Assembly (NCBI GenBank): GCA_030512295.1
Contig: JAULSR010000001.1
Coordinates: 248,001-312,000, forward strand
Origin: Bombardia bombarda
Lineage: Eukaryota; Ascomycota; Sordariomycetes; Sordariales; Lasiosphaeriaceae
Length of the DNA stretch: 64,000 nt
Direction of reading: 5' to 3'
Shown: positions 35,701 through 47,079 of the stretch, one piece after another
Layout: every line of letters begins with the position of its first letter
Position numbering within the stretch: position 1 is the first letter of the stretch
Notes under the pieces: model-generated
Databases searched by the model: none
Seen by the model: only the letters and a program-made list of their open reading frames with translations
What the model was told of the DNA's origin: nothing
Translations under genes and position numbers: made by a program

Positions 35701-38441
35701 ATCATGAATGGCCAGAAGCCGGGTCCCTCAAACCGATCTGTCGGGTCCTTTTGTTTTTATGGTTATTACCACGGAAAAGAACGAGGATTGACAGCTCCTC
35801 CTGCACGTGTAGGAGGATCGAACCCCTCAAAGGATTGGGGCACGGTACATTATGTACGCATTTTCTCAGGCCCATGTCCAGCGACTCCGGGCCTCAACCT
35901 GAAATGTCCAGGCATCCGCAAGCACAATCTCAACGGTGAAAGCCAGCCAATAGCTACAGGGCATGGGTGCCACACTTTCTTAGATACCTGAAACTCGAAA
36001 CTCGAATGTAATCAAAACTTCCCAATTGCAGTTTGTAAACACATCCTACCAATGTTTTAGATGAACTCAATCTCTTGATGATTCCTTACTTCCCAATCTG
36101 TCAGGGTATATACACGGTTTTTTCAAAACTGAACATACTCAACTACCAAAGAGTTATTTACACTTCGTGTAAGGGGGTTTTCCAAGTCTCGAACCCTCTC
36201 ACACACATTGTTTGTATCATCTCAGAACATATCGCCACAACAACATTCGCTAAGCAGCCAATAGTATATTCCCCAACCATTACTATATCAACGTCTACAA
36301 ACAGGAAGGAATAAAACAACCGTTTAGGAGCAAAGGATTTAGGCATAAAGTTTTGAAGTTGGACTTCAGCTGACAGCCTTGAATATGACGTCTTTAAACA
36401 ACCTAAATTACTTCTCAGGTACTCACCCAGGTACACGAGTCGCCTGAAATGGACACAAACTAAACTTAAACCATCATCTCCGGACTAATGATTTCAAGGA
36501 ATATCTGCAGATGTGCACCGTCTCAAACCACATCACGACGATCTGGACTGGATATGGGAATGCTCAACCCCTAATTCTACCAATGCATAGGTATACAATG
36601 GTCCTTTTTTTCTAGTAAGCGTTTATGGTAACACCAGATTATGTCTCACATAATCTGAACCGTGCCAGATCGGCACAGAACGACGAGGTTACTGAAGGCT
36701 CCACCAAATGTGACACAAAGATCTGGGGAAGTCAGGAAGTTATACCGCTAAAAATATACCATTTAGCAAAGTATCAGGCTGCGACAACCTTTGGACTTCG
36801 GCCAACAAATTTACCTCTCTTTGACATGATATGTAAATATTAGTGATGATGTATAGGATGTCTTTGGGGCCGATGCAGAGGTTGGCGGATGCATACCTGG
36901 TCATCAGACTTAACCATAAAGATGACCGAGAACTTGGGTTCCATTGCCACATCAGATAAAAACAACACCTCTCGGTTGCCTCAAATGCTATACAGCTGTG
37001 CATTGATGGCAAATGCATAAACAAGCAACCTCGAAAAGAGCCCAATCACAACTATACCAGCTTAGAGTAGGCAATTAGCGGAGGGAGGGAACCAACCCGG
37101 TTGGCTGGTATCTACCTTACGCAAGCCATCGTAACCTAAAGTGAGGTAGCCACCGCACTCGGTTTAAGACCGAGCCCTTTTGTGTACATGTATGTATGTA
37201 AGGCAAGGGACCAAAGTTGGGGGCCAAGATTCGATGCCCGAGGAGATTTGCGGGCAGTTACTTGAGCACTTCCAAATACCGACTTACCTACTTGGTAAGT
37301 TGATGCAACGCTGCACAGTGGTGCCCGTGCCATCAACGGTTTTGCAGAGCCGGGGTGGCTGAGCCGATACGGCACAGAACGCAGACATGCATGGATGGAT
37401 CCATGTAGGTACAGTGTGTGCTGGTCAGGTACCTTAGGTATGCATACATACGACTGGGAGCCTGGGTACCTGGGCAGGAAGGCAGGCAATAAGATGAACC
37501 CGAGTAACCAAAAAACCGAAGAAAAGTCGACAGCTGCAGATATGCTCGGACATGCCAGATTCGTGACTCGGTATGGTGCAAAAGTGGTGCGCCACGTCTG
37601 CGTGTGTCGGCAACCCGCAGATCCGGACTCGATTGCCTCCATGTTCAGGTTGACCAGGGTAGGTGTGGGAGGGGAGGGGAGGGGGTTCTGGTGGGTATGT
37701 ACATGTGCAGATTAAAGGTGCCCAGTAGCATTGAATTTTGTTGGGATGGGGGCCGTTTGTTTACGCGATGCCGATAAGAAGGAAGACATACACTACTCAA
37801 ATGATAGGTCCAACTGATGTCTACCAGGCAAGTGGTGTGGGGAGCATGCTCCTTTTGGGGTAGGTTGTGGGGTGAGCAAGGTGAGGTCTATTTTAAGTTC
37901 TGTTTCGGCCTTCGGTTATCATCCTGGTGTAACTGTAACCATTCTCCATCATTTCGAGTTGCAACTTTTGGGGCTGCCTAGTGGGAATCCTGTGGCGGTG
38001 AGCAAGATTGATGACGACACTGTATCAAGGGTTATGGCTTGGAGGCAAAATGTTTTGATATCTGTTATTTTTGAGATTGTTTGGATTCAAGGATTGAAGT
38101 TTAGACAATTTGAGTCAGGTGCATATTTGGGTGCCTACAGCAAATGAAGGGAATGTCGATCATGATCCAGCATCATTGAAACTGTGTATCTCACATACAA
38201 TATCACGACACAGCAAGATGATTATTACACGAAACATTGCTTTTAATCTACTTACTAAGAATATAATCTATCTACAGATGCCTCGGCAGGAGGCCCAGAT
38301 GTCAAGAAGATAAACAAACCCACAATCCCATCTCATCTATCGTCTCTTTACCACCATTCACCAACCATGAATTCCAACCCGAAAACCATCTCCTCCCAGC
38401 CCAACCACACCAGCCATTCCTCGTCCCAAACAACACACCCA
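32778..38441. other. Gene-poor region of 5.7 kb
   Basis: Opens with a GGTCGA hexanucleotide array (32886-32927) in the leader of the Clr5-ankyrin gene. After that I find only short unsupported frames on both strands. Dispersed TAGGTAGG motifs occur at about 33397, 33480, 33928, 34262, 37264 and 37430. The stretch at 34620-34760 is notably G+C-rich with local inverted pieces. No RNA gene or transposase was recognised. Confidence 0.5.
32886..32927. repeat. GGTCGA hexanucleotide array
   Basis: About seven tandem GGTCGA units, about 110 nt upstream of the Clr5-ankyrin ATG and therefore probably in its leader or promoter. Confidence 0.9.
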
Positions 38442-38993
38442 TCAGCAATCATAAGTCATACTAATCCCCTCCCCCGCCGCCTCCACAAACGCCACCGACT
38501 TCCCCCCTTGCCCATCATCGCTCGCAATCTCCAGCCCATAGCACATCTGCGCCCGACACGCAAAACTGTTAATCGTAGCCCCCACAGCTCCACCACCCCC
38601 ACCCCCAAACGTCGTGGTCCCGACCAAGGCGCCCGGCGTCGGCCCGTCGAGCGCAATCACGTTGACCTGCACGCCGCTGCCGGTTATCTGCGCGGCACCC
38701 GTTGGGAGGCTGACTACCAGCGAGCAGGGGCCGACGGCGTCCTCGGGGATGGTGAAGCCCACCTCGGTGGATTGGCCGCTGGCGATGGCGAGGGTGTAGG
38801 GTAGGGCCTGGGAAGGGTTGGCGCGCAGGACGGGGTATTGGGTGCCTGCGCAGGTGCGTTTTGTTTTGGGGATGTTGTTGTTGTTATTGATGTTGTTGGT
38901 GGTGGGGTGGAACTGAGAGGGTGTTGTTGTGGGTGCTACGGAGGTGGTGAGAGCGAGGGTGGTGAGGGTGGTTAGGATGGTGGGGAGATGCAT
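38442..38993 (-). CDS. Small secreted cysteine-containing protein with Kex2-type site
   Basis: Single exon, 183 residues, start at ATG 38993. Residues 1-20 form a signal peptide (MHLPTILTTLTTLALTTSVA). They are followed by a Thr/Asn-rich spacer with a poly-Asn tract, then KTKR at 43-46, a dibasic site of the kind cut by Kex2, and a mature part beginning TCAGTQYP. The mature part has five cysteines (48, 90, 146, 151, 183), a Gly-rich turn and the segment SFACRAQMCYGLEI, a motif I associate with small secreted ascomycete proteins of unknown function. An effector or cell-surface role is possible but unproven. A TATA-like TATAAGA lies about 165 nt upstream. The frame is clean, and the neighbouring genes are unrelated. 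Confidence 0.75.
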   Translation of the reverse strand: MHLPTILTTLTTLALTTSVAPTTTPSQFHPTTNNINNNNNIPKTKRTCAGTQYPVLRANPSQALPYTLAIASGQSTEVGFTIPEDAVGPCSLVVSLPTGAAQITGSGVQVNVIALDGPTPGALVGTTTFGGGGGGAVGATINSFACRAQMCYGLEIASDDGQGGKSVAFVEAAGEGISMTYDC

Positions 38994-39950
38994 TGTCTTG
39001 ATTGGGGGTTTGTTCGGGATGAAGTGCAAAGTAATGTAGAACTTAGGTAACCAATGTGAGGCCTTTGCTGTCAAATGAGATGGTGGTGGTAGAGTTATCT
39101 GGTATCTTGTGATCGCGATACAAAACCGACTTAACAGGCAAGGCGGTTTGCTCTCTTATACATGAGTCTACTCTAGATGCGCATGGCTGGACAACGAAGA
39201 GATAACCAAGTTGGTTGGGTGATTCGTAGATCTACAGCATAGAAGTAGAGGTTGGTGAGGCGTCCCCCAGCCATCAGGAAAGAAAGAGCTCGGCCCGTCG
39301 AACTTGGCCACTATCTTGCATGTCTGGGGGTTTGGTGCACATGGCCGTCCAGGACACATGCACTACAGACATCATGTTGCCTTAGCGTACGGTAGTTCGA
39401 CAATCTAGCTGGCTGCTGGTCTAGTCTGTCTTGCATTACGGTGGTGTTGAACTTTGAGTTACTAGCTGCACCGGACTATGAAAAGCTCGTGGCGCAGGGT
39501 CCAGTTTCCAGTCCTCGCCCAGCCTCTTCCCCTGCAGGTTTCGGCTTGTTTGGATGGGGATGAGAGTTTATGCTGTGCCACCAGCATGCAATCCAGCCAC
39601 TCGGATCTCGGCAACGTGGGGTTGAATATTATGTGAGCATGCAGTTACATTACCAGGTATCTTAATCAACCTGTGGAAAATAAGATTATCAGATTACTTA
39701 CCGAATGGGATCAAGAGTGGGTAGGTTTCCCGTCAACATTATGTCTTGATGTTGGCGTCGATGCTCTAGCGACATACTCTGCTGCCTTCTTGCTGAGTCT
39801 GATAGTGATAAGTAGGGGCATAATATAAGGAATCGTCTAAGAAATGGACGTTGTAGACGTATACTTCGTCGAGATGCAAAGGAAAAGACGGCATGTGTCT
39901 GCCAACATAACCGTGAAAGCTCCCCAGACATTCCCTTGTGTGCAGTGCTC
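38994..39950. other. Spacer, no gene seen
   Basis: About 950 nt containing the secreted-protein promoter and the 3' flank of the NACHT relic. Only short frames. Confidence 0.5.
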
Positions 39951-41120
39951 CTACCCAGCTGAGGACCAGCGACGTTTGTGAAAACTCGCCCAAGTTGAGA
40001 GCTTCGTTCTGAACGATCGTCGCCTCGTATCCCCTTCAGACGAAGGTGATGTCAATGAAAGTGGACTTGTTGGTGAAAATTGATATGCCGCTTCTTCGAC
40101 GGGGGTTTCTTCTTCCGCTGTGCCGGCATCTTCTGGTAAGAAGGGGGCTTCCTCTGGTGAAGGATTATACTCTTCGTGCGATACACCACAACGCCAGATC
40201 CTCGCCTTCGCACCCCGCTCAACCAAAAGCCGCTCAAAGGTTTTGCATTCTTTGATCTGCGGCGCACTCAGTCCGTGAGGATGACACATGTGCCATTCAT
40301 GTACGGTTTTCTTGAAGAGGTACAAAGCAGAAACCTTCTCGTCGTGTTTCGGCTTATTGTTTCTGCTCTGTCTATGTTGCCAGAGGGAAGTGGTAGAGAT
40401 ATCTTCGTTTGCTTTCACAAAGGTGATCACATGGACGTTGGCACCGCAATTGACAAGATGGGTCAGGAGGTCAATCCACTCCGCAAAATCAACCCCTGAA
40501 CGATTGCCGGCTGATAATGCGACTTGCCAAGGGGTTTCGTCTGGGGGAGGGAACTTTTCGTTTGGGTGAGCACCGTGGTCGAGAAGAAGCTTCATCAAGG
40601 CTGGGTTGAGTGTCCGATCTGTCCATGTGACTCCTGAGAGCTTTCCACAACATGCGTAATAGAGCAGAGATCGAGAACCTATGTCTTCATGACCCTCCTA
40701 CCAGTTCACCCTCGATGACACCGTCCCAAAGCGCCAACTCAGCACCCATCACTTGATCGGCACTGAAGTCGGCAAAATAAAGCGTCAGAGCAGATGGAAG
40801 CTCTGGTACGGGATAGATGGTCCGGTAGCGTCGCCCGTGTTTTGTGACCTTGCTTGAGGCGTTGAGCTCCGACTGTCGACGGATGAGTTGAGAGATGTGG
40901 GATGCTTGCTGGCGTTAGCGAGGAGAAAGCCTGCGAAGCATGTGCAAAAAAAAGCTGTTCTAAATCCTTTGGCAGCTCGTGCACCCGGGCTCGCAAAGTG
41001 GAAATAATGTCGTAGAACTAGTTCTCTAAGCCGTCGAGTAGGGAGTCGACAACGAGTCTGACCCATAGAAAGACCCCTTGAGCTGACTGAAGGTCGGGAA
41101 GTCGGCCCAGCTCGATCTGC
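39951..41120 (-). pseudogene. Relic of a NACHT/STAND protein, C-terminal half
   Basis: Conserved post-NACHT blocks follow each other in order but in shifting frames. These are GVFLWVRLVVDSLLDGLEN at about 41070, RARVHELPKDLEQLF, then a helical block (ISQLIRRQSEL), FADFSADQVMGAELALWDGV, SRSLLYYACCGKL, and ankyrin-like LMKLLLDHGAHPN with LLTHLVNCGANVHV. The last ends in an acidic, basic-tailed C-terminus at 39951. Lesions: TAG at 41018-41020, a frame change in an A8/T8 run at about 40945-40952, TAA at 40915-40917, and another frame change near 40690. The NTPase core with its P-loop is missing upstream; homology stops close to an inverted fragment of SDA1 at 41185-41221. Such proteins act as NLR-like sensors in fungi. 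This copy cannot make a full product, though the last 215 codons (40598-39951) remain open. Confidence 0.7.
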
Positions 41121-41184
41121 TGGCGTATAGGTATGCATGTGGAAACAGCAGCTGAGCAAGCGACGGCATTGCCTCAAGAACCTG

Positions 41185-41221
41185 GAAGATTTGGCGCTGG
41201 GCATACGACTTGGGGTCTCTC
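41185..41221 (-). other. 37-nt inverted copy of SDA1 coding sequence with internal deletion
   Basis: The minus strand here reads exactly as SDA1 41639-41662 joined to 41699-41711 or so, i.e. the RDPKSYAQ and RQIF codons with 36 nt removed between two GCCCAG hexamers. It sits about 350 bp in front of the SDA1 start, in opposite orientation. It is too short to be a gene and too long and precise for chance. Confidence 0.75.
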
Positions 41222-41567
41222 TGGTAATATCCCGTAATAAGATATGCGTGAGATGGAAGCGGCAATTGTTTTGCCTACCTCGTGCATCTTCATTTTCCGG
41301 ACGTGTTAAGTTTTTAACCAGTTAGTATAAAGTTTAGGTCGGTATGGTGCCAGTCAATAGGTCTGGCCCAATCTGAGGTGGTTTCCGTCCGAGTCGTCTT
41401 GGTTTGGTTGGCGACTGCAACCCCGCAAGGTAGCAAGGGCCCCACTGTACTTTTATCTGCGATAAGCGATAACGAAGCAACACCCGCCAGCCGCCAAAAA
41501 AATCTCGATGGCGAGAAGCTTGTAGCGCTGCAACAGACAGCCGCCCAGACCGCCAACGCCATACGAG
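41222..41567. other. SDA1 leader and promoter region
   Basis: About 345 nt between the SDA1-like fragment and the SDA1 ATG. No separate gene; no TATA box seen, as is common for ribosome-biogenesis genes. Confidence 0.5.
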
Positions 41568-43948
41568 ATGGTGAAACGAAAGGTCGCCGCCCTCGAGAAG
41601 GTCGACGCAGACCTGGTCAATCTCCAGTACAAGATCAGGAGAGACCCCAAGTCGTATGCCCAGGAGTTCTACGACCAATGGCTTGCCTACGATGCCCAGC
41701 GCCAAATCTTCATCGCCTCTCCCACCACCGCCTCGACCGACGATGTGACCAAGTTCCACGATCTTGTTGACCTGGTCGCCCACGTCGCCGACCTCTACCC
41801 CGATCTCACCGCCGCCTATCCCGACCACCTCAAGGAGCTCCTCAACCAGCACCATGCCATCCTCAGCCCCGAGCTCAGAGAGAAGGTGGTCGGAAGTCTG
41901 ACCCTTCTGCGCAGGAAGGATGTCATTGACTCTACCAGCCTGCTCACTACTCTCTTCCCCATCCTTATCTCGGTATGCGCCTCTCCTTTCCCGCACATCT
42001 CTATGTCCCCTTGAATATTCCCGCTAACTTGGAGACTATCGCCAGACTCCCAGCAAAACCCTGCGAACCTTGCTCTACGGCAAGATCATCAGTGATCTGC
42101 GCGAGTCGAATTCCAAGTCGATCAATCACCGCCTCAACAGGACGATCCAGACAGTCCTGCACAACCTCGTCACTTCCGACCGCACATCCACAAAGGGAAT
42201 GTGGGCGACGCGCATCACGCGTGAGCTCTGGCGCCGCCAGATCTGGACCGACGCAAAGCCCTGCGACGTCATGAAGGAAGCATGCCTGAGTGACAACGAG
42301 AAGGTGGTGGTTGGAGGTGTCCGCTTCTTCCTTGGAGGAGACAAGGAGAGAGAGGAGATGGAAGACGAGGGAAGCGATGAGGAGTTTGACATCAAAAGAG
42401 CCAAGCATCAGAGCGTTATCAACAAGAAGACAAAGAAGCGTCAAAAGGCTTACGAGAAGGCCATTGACAAGGTCAAAAAGTACGTGTGTTTTCGCATGAG
42501 CATGCGGCGGCGCATCGTTTGTATGCATCAGGGCATTGTGCTAACACGGGGAAACCAACAGGCAAGAACGCAAGAAGAGCGCCCCTCACCCCTTGAACTT
42601 CTCAGCTCTTCATCTCATTCACGACCCCCAGGGCTTCGCCGAGCTGCTGTTCCAGAAGCACCTGCAAAACACAAAGTGCAAGTTCAGCTTGGATAACAAG
42701 CTGCTCGTGCTGCAGCTTGTGACGCGCCTGGTTGGCTTGCACAAGCTTACCATCATCTCACTCTACTCTTGGTTCGTCCGCTATTTGACGCCCAAGCAAC
42801 CCCAGGTCACATCATTCCTTGCCTCCTTAGCGCAGGCCACACACGATCTCGTGCCGCCAGATGCCATTGAGCCATTGATGGTCAAGATCGCCAATGAGTT
42901 TGTCTCTGAGGCATCGGCATCTGAGGTTGCCGCCGCCGGTATCAACGCCATCCGTGAAGTTGCCATCCGGCAACCGCTCTGCATGACCGAGACCCTCTTA
43001 CAGGATTTGGTGCTATACCAGAGGAGTAAAGATAAGGGTGTCGTTATGGCCGCAAAGGGTCTCCAGTCACTCTATCGCGAGGTTTATCCTGAGCTGCTGC
43101 AGAAGAAGTATCGTGGCAAGGAGGCCACCATGGGGCTGCGCTCAGGCGAGGTCAAGCTGCGCAAGTTCGGAGAGGAAGAGGCAGGCGGAATCGACGGCAT
43201 TGAGCTTCTGGAGGAATGGAAGCTTGAGCAGAAGAAGCGCAAGGTTGCCGAGGCCATGGCAAGTGGAGTCGAGAAGAAGGAGGGCGAGGAAGATGATGAG
43301 GATGGATTCAACTCTGATGAGTGGGAGGTCGGTTCCAGCGAGAGCGACGAGTCCGAGGATGGCTGGATCAACATGAGTGACGACGAGGACGATGAGCCAG
43401 CGACCAAGCGTCCCAGGACCGAAGCCGAAGCCGCCGCATATGTGGATGGCCAGGAAAAGACAGCCGAAGCTATCCGCGTTTCGACCCTCGCCCAGACATC
43501 GATTCTCACCCCCGCCGATCTTCTCAAGCTGCAGGAACTGCGCAGAGAGGCCCAGGTAGACAGGGTGCTGAACCCCAGCCGCGTATCCAAGCGCAAGAAG
43601 GAGCTGATCCTCAGACATATCGACGAGGGCGTGACGGCCGACGATATCGAGCTGCCGGCCATGTTGGGCAAGAAGTCGACCAAGGAGGAGCGTGTGGCGC
43701 TGGCCAAGGACGGCAAGCCGGGCCGCGACGAGCACAAGTCGACGCAGGCCATCAAGCGGTCCAAGAAGGAGGCCGAGGGCAAGAGCACGACCAACAAGGA
43801 GAAGGCGCGCAAGAAGAACTTCCTCATGACGGTCGGCAAGGCCAGGGCCAAGAACAAGAAGAGTTTGATCGACAGGGGCAAGACGCTCAAGATGCATATT
43901 GCGAGAAGCAAACAAGGTGGAAGGAGAAGGAACAGAGATGGTGGTTAA
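41568..43948 (+). CDS. SDA1: Sda1, 60S ribosome biogenesis factor
   Basis: Sda1 is an essential nuclear protein needed for maturation and export of the pre-60S ribosomal subunit and, in yeast, for actin organisation and G1 progression. Exons 41568-41972, 42046-42479 and 42562-43948 give 741 residues; introns have clear CTAAC branches and in-phase junctions. The N-terminal half carries the conserved NLQYKIRRDPKSYAQEFYDQW start, LKELLNQHHAILSPELREKV, and TLRTLLYGKIISDLRESN. The middle has HPLNFSALHLIHDPQGFAE and LYSWFVRYLTPKQPQVTSFL. The C-terminal half is a long acidic tract (EDDEDGFNSDEW region) followed by the conserved lysine-rich end (KNFLMTVGKARAKNKKSL). Length and order fit full-length fungal Sda1. 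It converges with the zinc-finger gene at 44331. Large open frames antisense to it (43084-43915) are codon-bias shadows. Confidence 0.97.
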
Positions 43949-44330
43949 TATTCACGACAATGTTAGAGAGGGCGATAAATTTACAAATTCGTATTTTTTT
44001 TGGGGGGTGGTTTTATCTTTTTTACTGCTGTATCTGGTCGTGATTTCCCCCTCGTTTTTTCCTATTTCTTACATTATTCGATCCACTGTGACCTTGCTGG
44101 TGCCTTTTTTCCTTTTGATCTTCACATATTCTTCTCTTTTTTTTATCTCCTGAAACAGACTCATCTTCCCTCTCTTTCTCATGAGTCCTTCAGGTATTCG
44201 TGGTTGACCATGATATGCAGATGTTCGGTACTCACAGTTAGTTATACCCAACAGCGTCACAACGCCCTCGGTACAACCCCAGAAAGACCAATAAAAACGA
44301 CAAACAGCAGAGCCGGTAGAAGCCGCAGAC
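43949..44330. other. Convergent 3' intergenic region
   Basis: About 380 nt between the stops of SDA1 and the C2H2 gene, T-rich with poly-T runs; shared 3' UTR or terminator territory. Confidence 0.6.
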
Positions 44331-47079
44331 TCACTCATCCTCTGCCTGTCCCTTCTTTGCTTCTTCATACGCCTCCTTCTCGCCCGGCGCCCACGGGCAG
44401 CGGCGCGCGTGTTTCCGATGGCGCACGTACCCGCCCTCGTGGGAGAACCAGGCGCCGCACTTGTGGCACATCCATCCGCGCTCGACAGTCCTGTGGTACT
44501 TGACAAAGGTCTCGGTGGACTTGTGTCCGCGGACTTCGCGACAGACAAAGCAGTCTTCGCCTCTGTTCTGCCTCTGCTTGTTGGGTATCTGGACAACGTG
44601 CGTCTTGTCTTGGACCATGTCGCGTACGGCGTGCTCGATTACCTTCTTGCCCTTGTCCTTGTCCGGGTCCTCTGCGACTGCGTAGTAGGGGGTAGGTGGG
44701 CTATCGTGGACAGCGGCAGGGCGTTGGGCAGCTGGGCCTTGGATGGCGGGGAGGGTACCGTTGTTGATGGGAGCAGCGGGATTGTTGTGAGCAGTGTCGG
44801 GAGCTTGGTTACGGGCTGGAATTTGGATCACGGGAGGGCCTCGATCGGGAACAGAGTGGTGGACACCAGCTGAGCTTTGAGTGGCTGGATGATTATCAGC
44901 AGCAACAGCAGCAGCAGCAGCAGCAATGTCATTCTGTTGGTTGGCAGAGTTACCGGCAGACTTGCCGCCGTCATCCTTTGCGTTGCTCGTGTTCCCATAA
45001 ATATGTAGGTGGTTTGTCTGATTTGTCAAAGCGGGCGGTCCTGCAGAAGGCAACACAGCATGGCCACTCTGCTCAGCGTTAGAGGCCCGCTGCTGTCCCA
45101 GGAAGGGCGGTCCTGGAAAAAGCACAGTACTAATACGGTCGCTGCCTGCATGTCCACTGGTTTGCTGCTGCACCGGGTAGCTCCGCATAAAGCGTTCAGT
45201 GCGAGCAATCATGTCAGCAGTGTCCAACGGGCGCAAGTGGCTGAGTGCTAGCAAAGAAGGCAAGGCAGTATGGTTGCCATTGTTTCCATCGCAGTTTGAC
45301 TGCTGTGCAGTGGCAGGTGGTCGTGACGAAGGCTGAGCAGATTCAGCTGGTCGTGATGAAGGCAACGCGGTACGAGCGCCAAGTGATGGAGTCGAAGCAT
45401 TGGTATCGATACTTTTGTCATCGCTGGTCTGTTCCTGAACCGAGGGGGGCGGTCCTGAAGAAGGCAAAGTTGTACGGTCGCTGCCTGTATTATCACTGTT
45501 TGGCTGCTCAACCGAGATGCTCAGTCGTGAAGAAAGCGAGGTGGCGCGAGCAACTGTTCGCAACTGGCTAGGTGTTCGCGAAGAAAGCAAGGCAGTGCGA
45601 CTGCTACCTTTATTACCGCTGGCTGACTGCTGCGCTGTGACAGGTGGCCGTGATGAAGGCAAAGCAGTGCGGTTGGCACGAGGGCGTGGCTGTGAAAAAT
45701 GACTGACGGAAGGAAGAGTCGCCGCTGCCGCTGCCGCTGTCTTGGGCTGGTCCCCAAAGGCTGCTTGAGTGAAGTTGCTGACGGCGCGACGACCATCTCT
45801 GATGGCGCTATGAACATCGACAGGACTGTCGTCACGAGGACGCTTGTTTTCCTTGCCGATGCTGTTGTGGGAGGGACGCGACGGCGACAGTACACCAGGA
45901 CTGCTGCGTCGCCGTTTTCCTGCCTTTGTGAGCGAAATTTCCTCGCGGGCGTCGCCAACATTGTACGAGACGTTGCCGGATGGTTCAGCCAAGACTCTGT
46001 TGTCGTTTTCATTAGACTTGTTGGCATTGGAGTCCACGATATGGCTTGAATGACGGCCAAGCAAGGGCGGCGCCGTTGCTACAATGACGGGCGGTATCTC
46101 AGGGGCAGACCGGGCGACAACAGGACGCGCCATCATAGCGTCATAATAATTCTCGGCACGTTCCAGGAGCGCGCCATATCCGCAGTCGATGAGATAGCTC
46201 ACATGGCCTGGCAGGGTGCCCAAATCACCAAGCAACATCTTGATTTCAGGCCGAGAGTCCCAGGAGTTTGTTCGTACAAGAGCCTCGTAGATATCTCTCT
46301 CTGCCCAATGTCGCCGCTCTATCTCGTAGGGTGTCGGGTAGGGCAGTGAGGCGGATTCTGGTGGCGGATGAGTGGCGGACGCTGGGTAAGCTGGCTGGCG
46401 ATGTGGAGGCCCCCGAACCTCTTGAGGGCCTCCATACTTTTGTGGTGCCGTTCCTGCTCGCGATGCTTGATTGTGCCATGGGCCACGGCTAGCGTGATAA
46501 GCACTGGAAAGCTCGCTCATCTGTCCGGTCCCGGCACCGCCAGCTACGACATCGGGCAGGCCACTCAATGGGTCAGGAGCCTGTTTACTGTGCTGCGGAT
46601 TGTTTTCTTTGTCTCTGGATGCAGGAGGTGGCTTGGTCGACCTTCCACCTGAATCAGATGTGCCTGAAATGATGAGAGAACCCGAAGTAAGTGAATGAGA
46701 TTGAGATAGCTCGGGCTTGCCTGTCTCGTGTCGTGGTTCACTATTTTCCTTCATGTCAGCAGTGTGTTTGTGATACTGCGTCGGTCTCAAGAATGAAGCA
46801 ATGTTTTGATGACCAGGGGATGGTTTTGTTGACTTGGAAAGGAGAAACGTACTATGATCGATCAGACCCGGTATCGAAGTCGTGGGCTGTGCTCACGTGC
46901 TCCTGAAGTCCAGACCGGTCGCCTATCCAGGTGCAGCCTCCGCAGTCGCACTTCCAATCACCCTCCATCTTCTTGCCAGCCGTCTGGCTGTCGGTACCTG
47001 GGTAGACTTGGTCTTTCGAGGATGGTACGCGACTCTGCTTGGCTTGTGGGCCGTTGATCGGGCGCCAACCACGATGCAT
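44331..47079 (-). CDS. C2H2-type zinc-finger protein with terminal fingers and repetitive middle
   Basis: Two exons, 47079-46853 and 46740-44331, giving 878 residues. The intron starts GTACGT and has the branch CTGAC 18 nt before its acceptor AATAG, which settles the join (SDRSY then EPRHE). Residues 44-66 hold a compact finger (CDCGGC, HVSTAH). The C-terminus holds a paired zinc module: CFVCREVRGH with KYH at about 806-826, and a classic finger CHKCGAWF ... HRKHARRC at about 834-857. Between them lie some 740 residues of disordered Ser/Pro/Gln sequence including degenerate repeats of TALPSSRPP (about residues 432-654) and a likely nuclear signal (KAGKRRRSS). It is probably a DNA- or RNA-binding nuclear protein; no named family recognised. 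Confidence 0.83.
45006..45674 (-). repeat. Degenerate protein-level repeats in the C2H2 gene
   Basis: About eight diverged copies built on (R/H)TALPSSRPP followed by a Gln/Ser-rich spacer (often QQ-S and G-S-D). They are visible in the protein but not as a clean DNA array, so the repeat is old. Confidence 0.7.

Noticed and set aside
35795..35845. tRNA-like T-arm on the minus strand (GGTTCGATCC)
   Set aside because: No acceptor, D-arm or anticodon arm can be folded around it.
43084..43915. Two 250-275-codon frames antisense to SDA1
   Set aside because: Mirror of strong codon bias in the SDA1 coding sequence; Ser/Leu-rich, with no independent signals.
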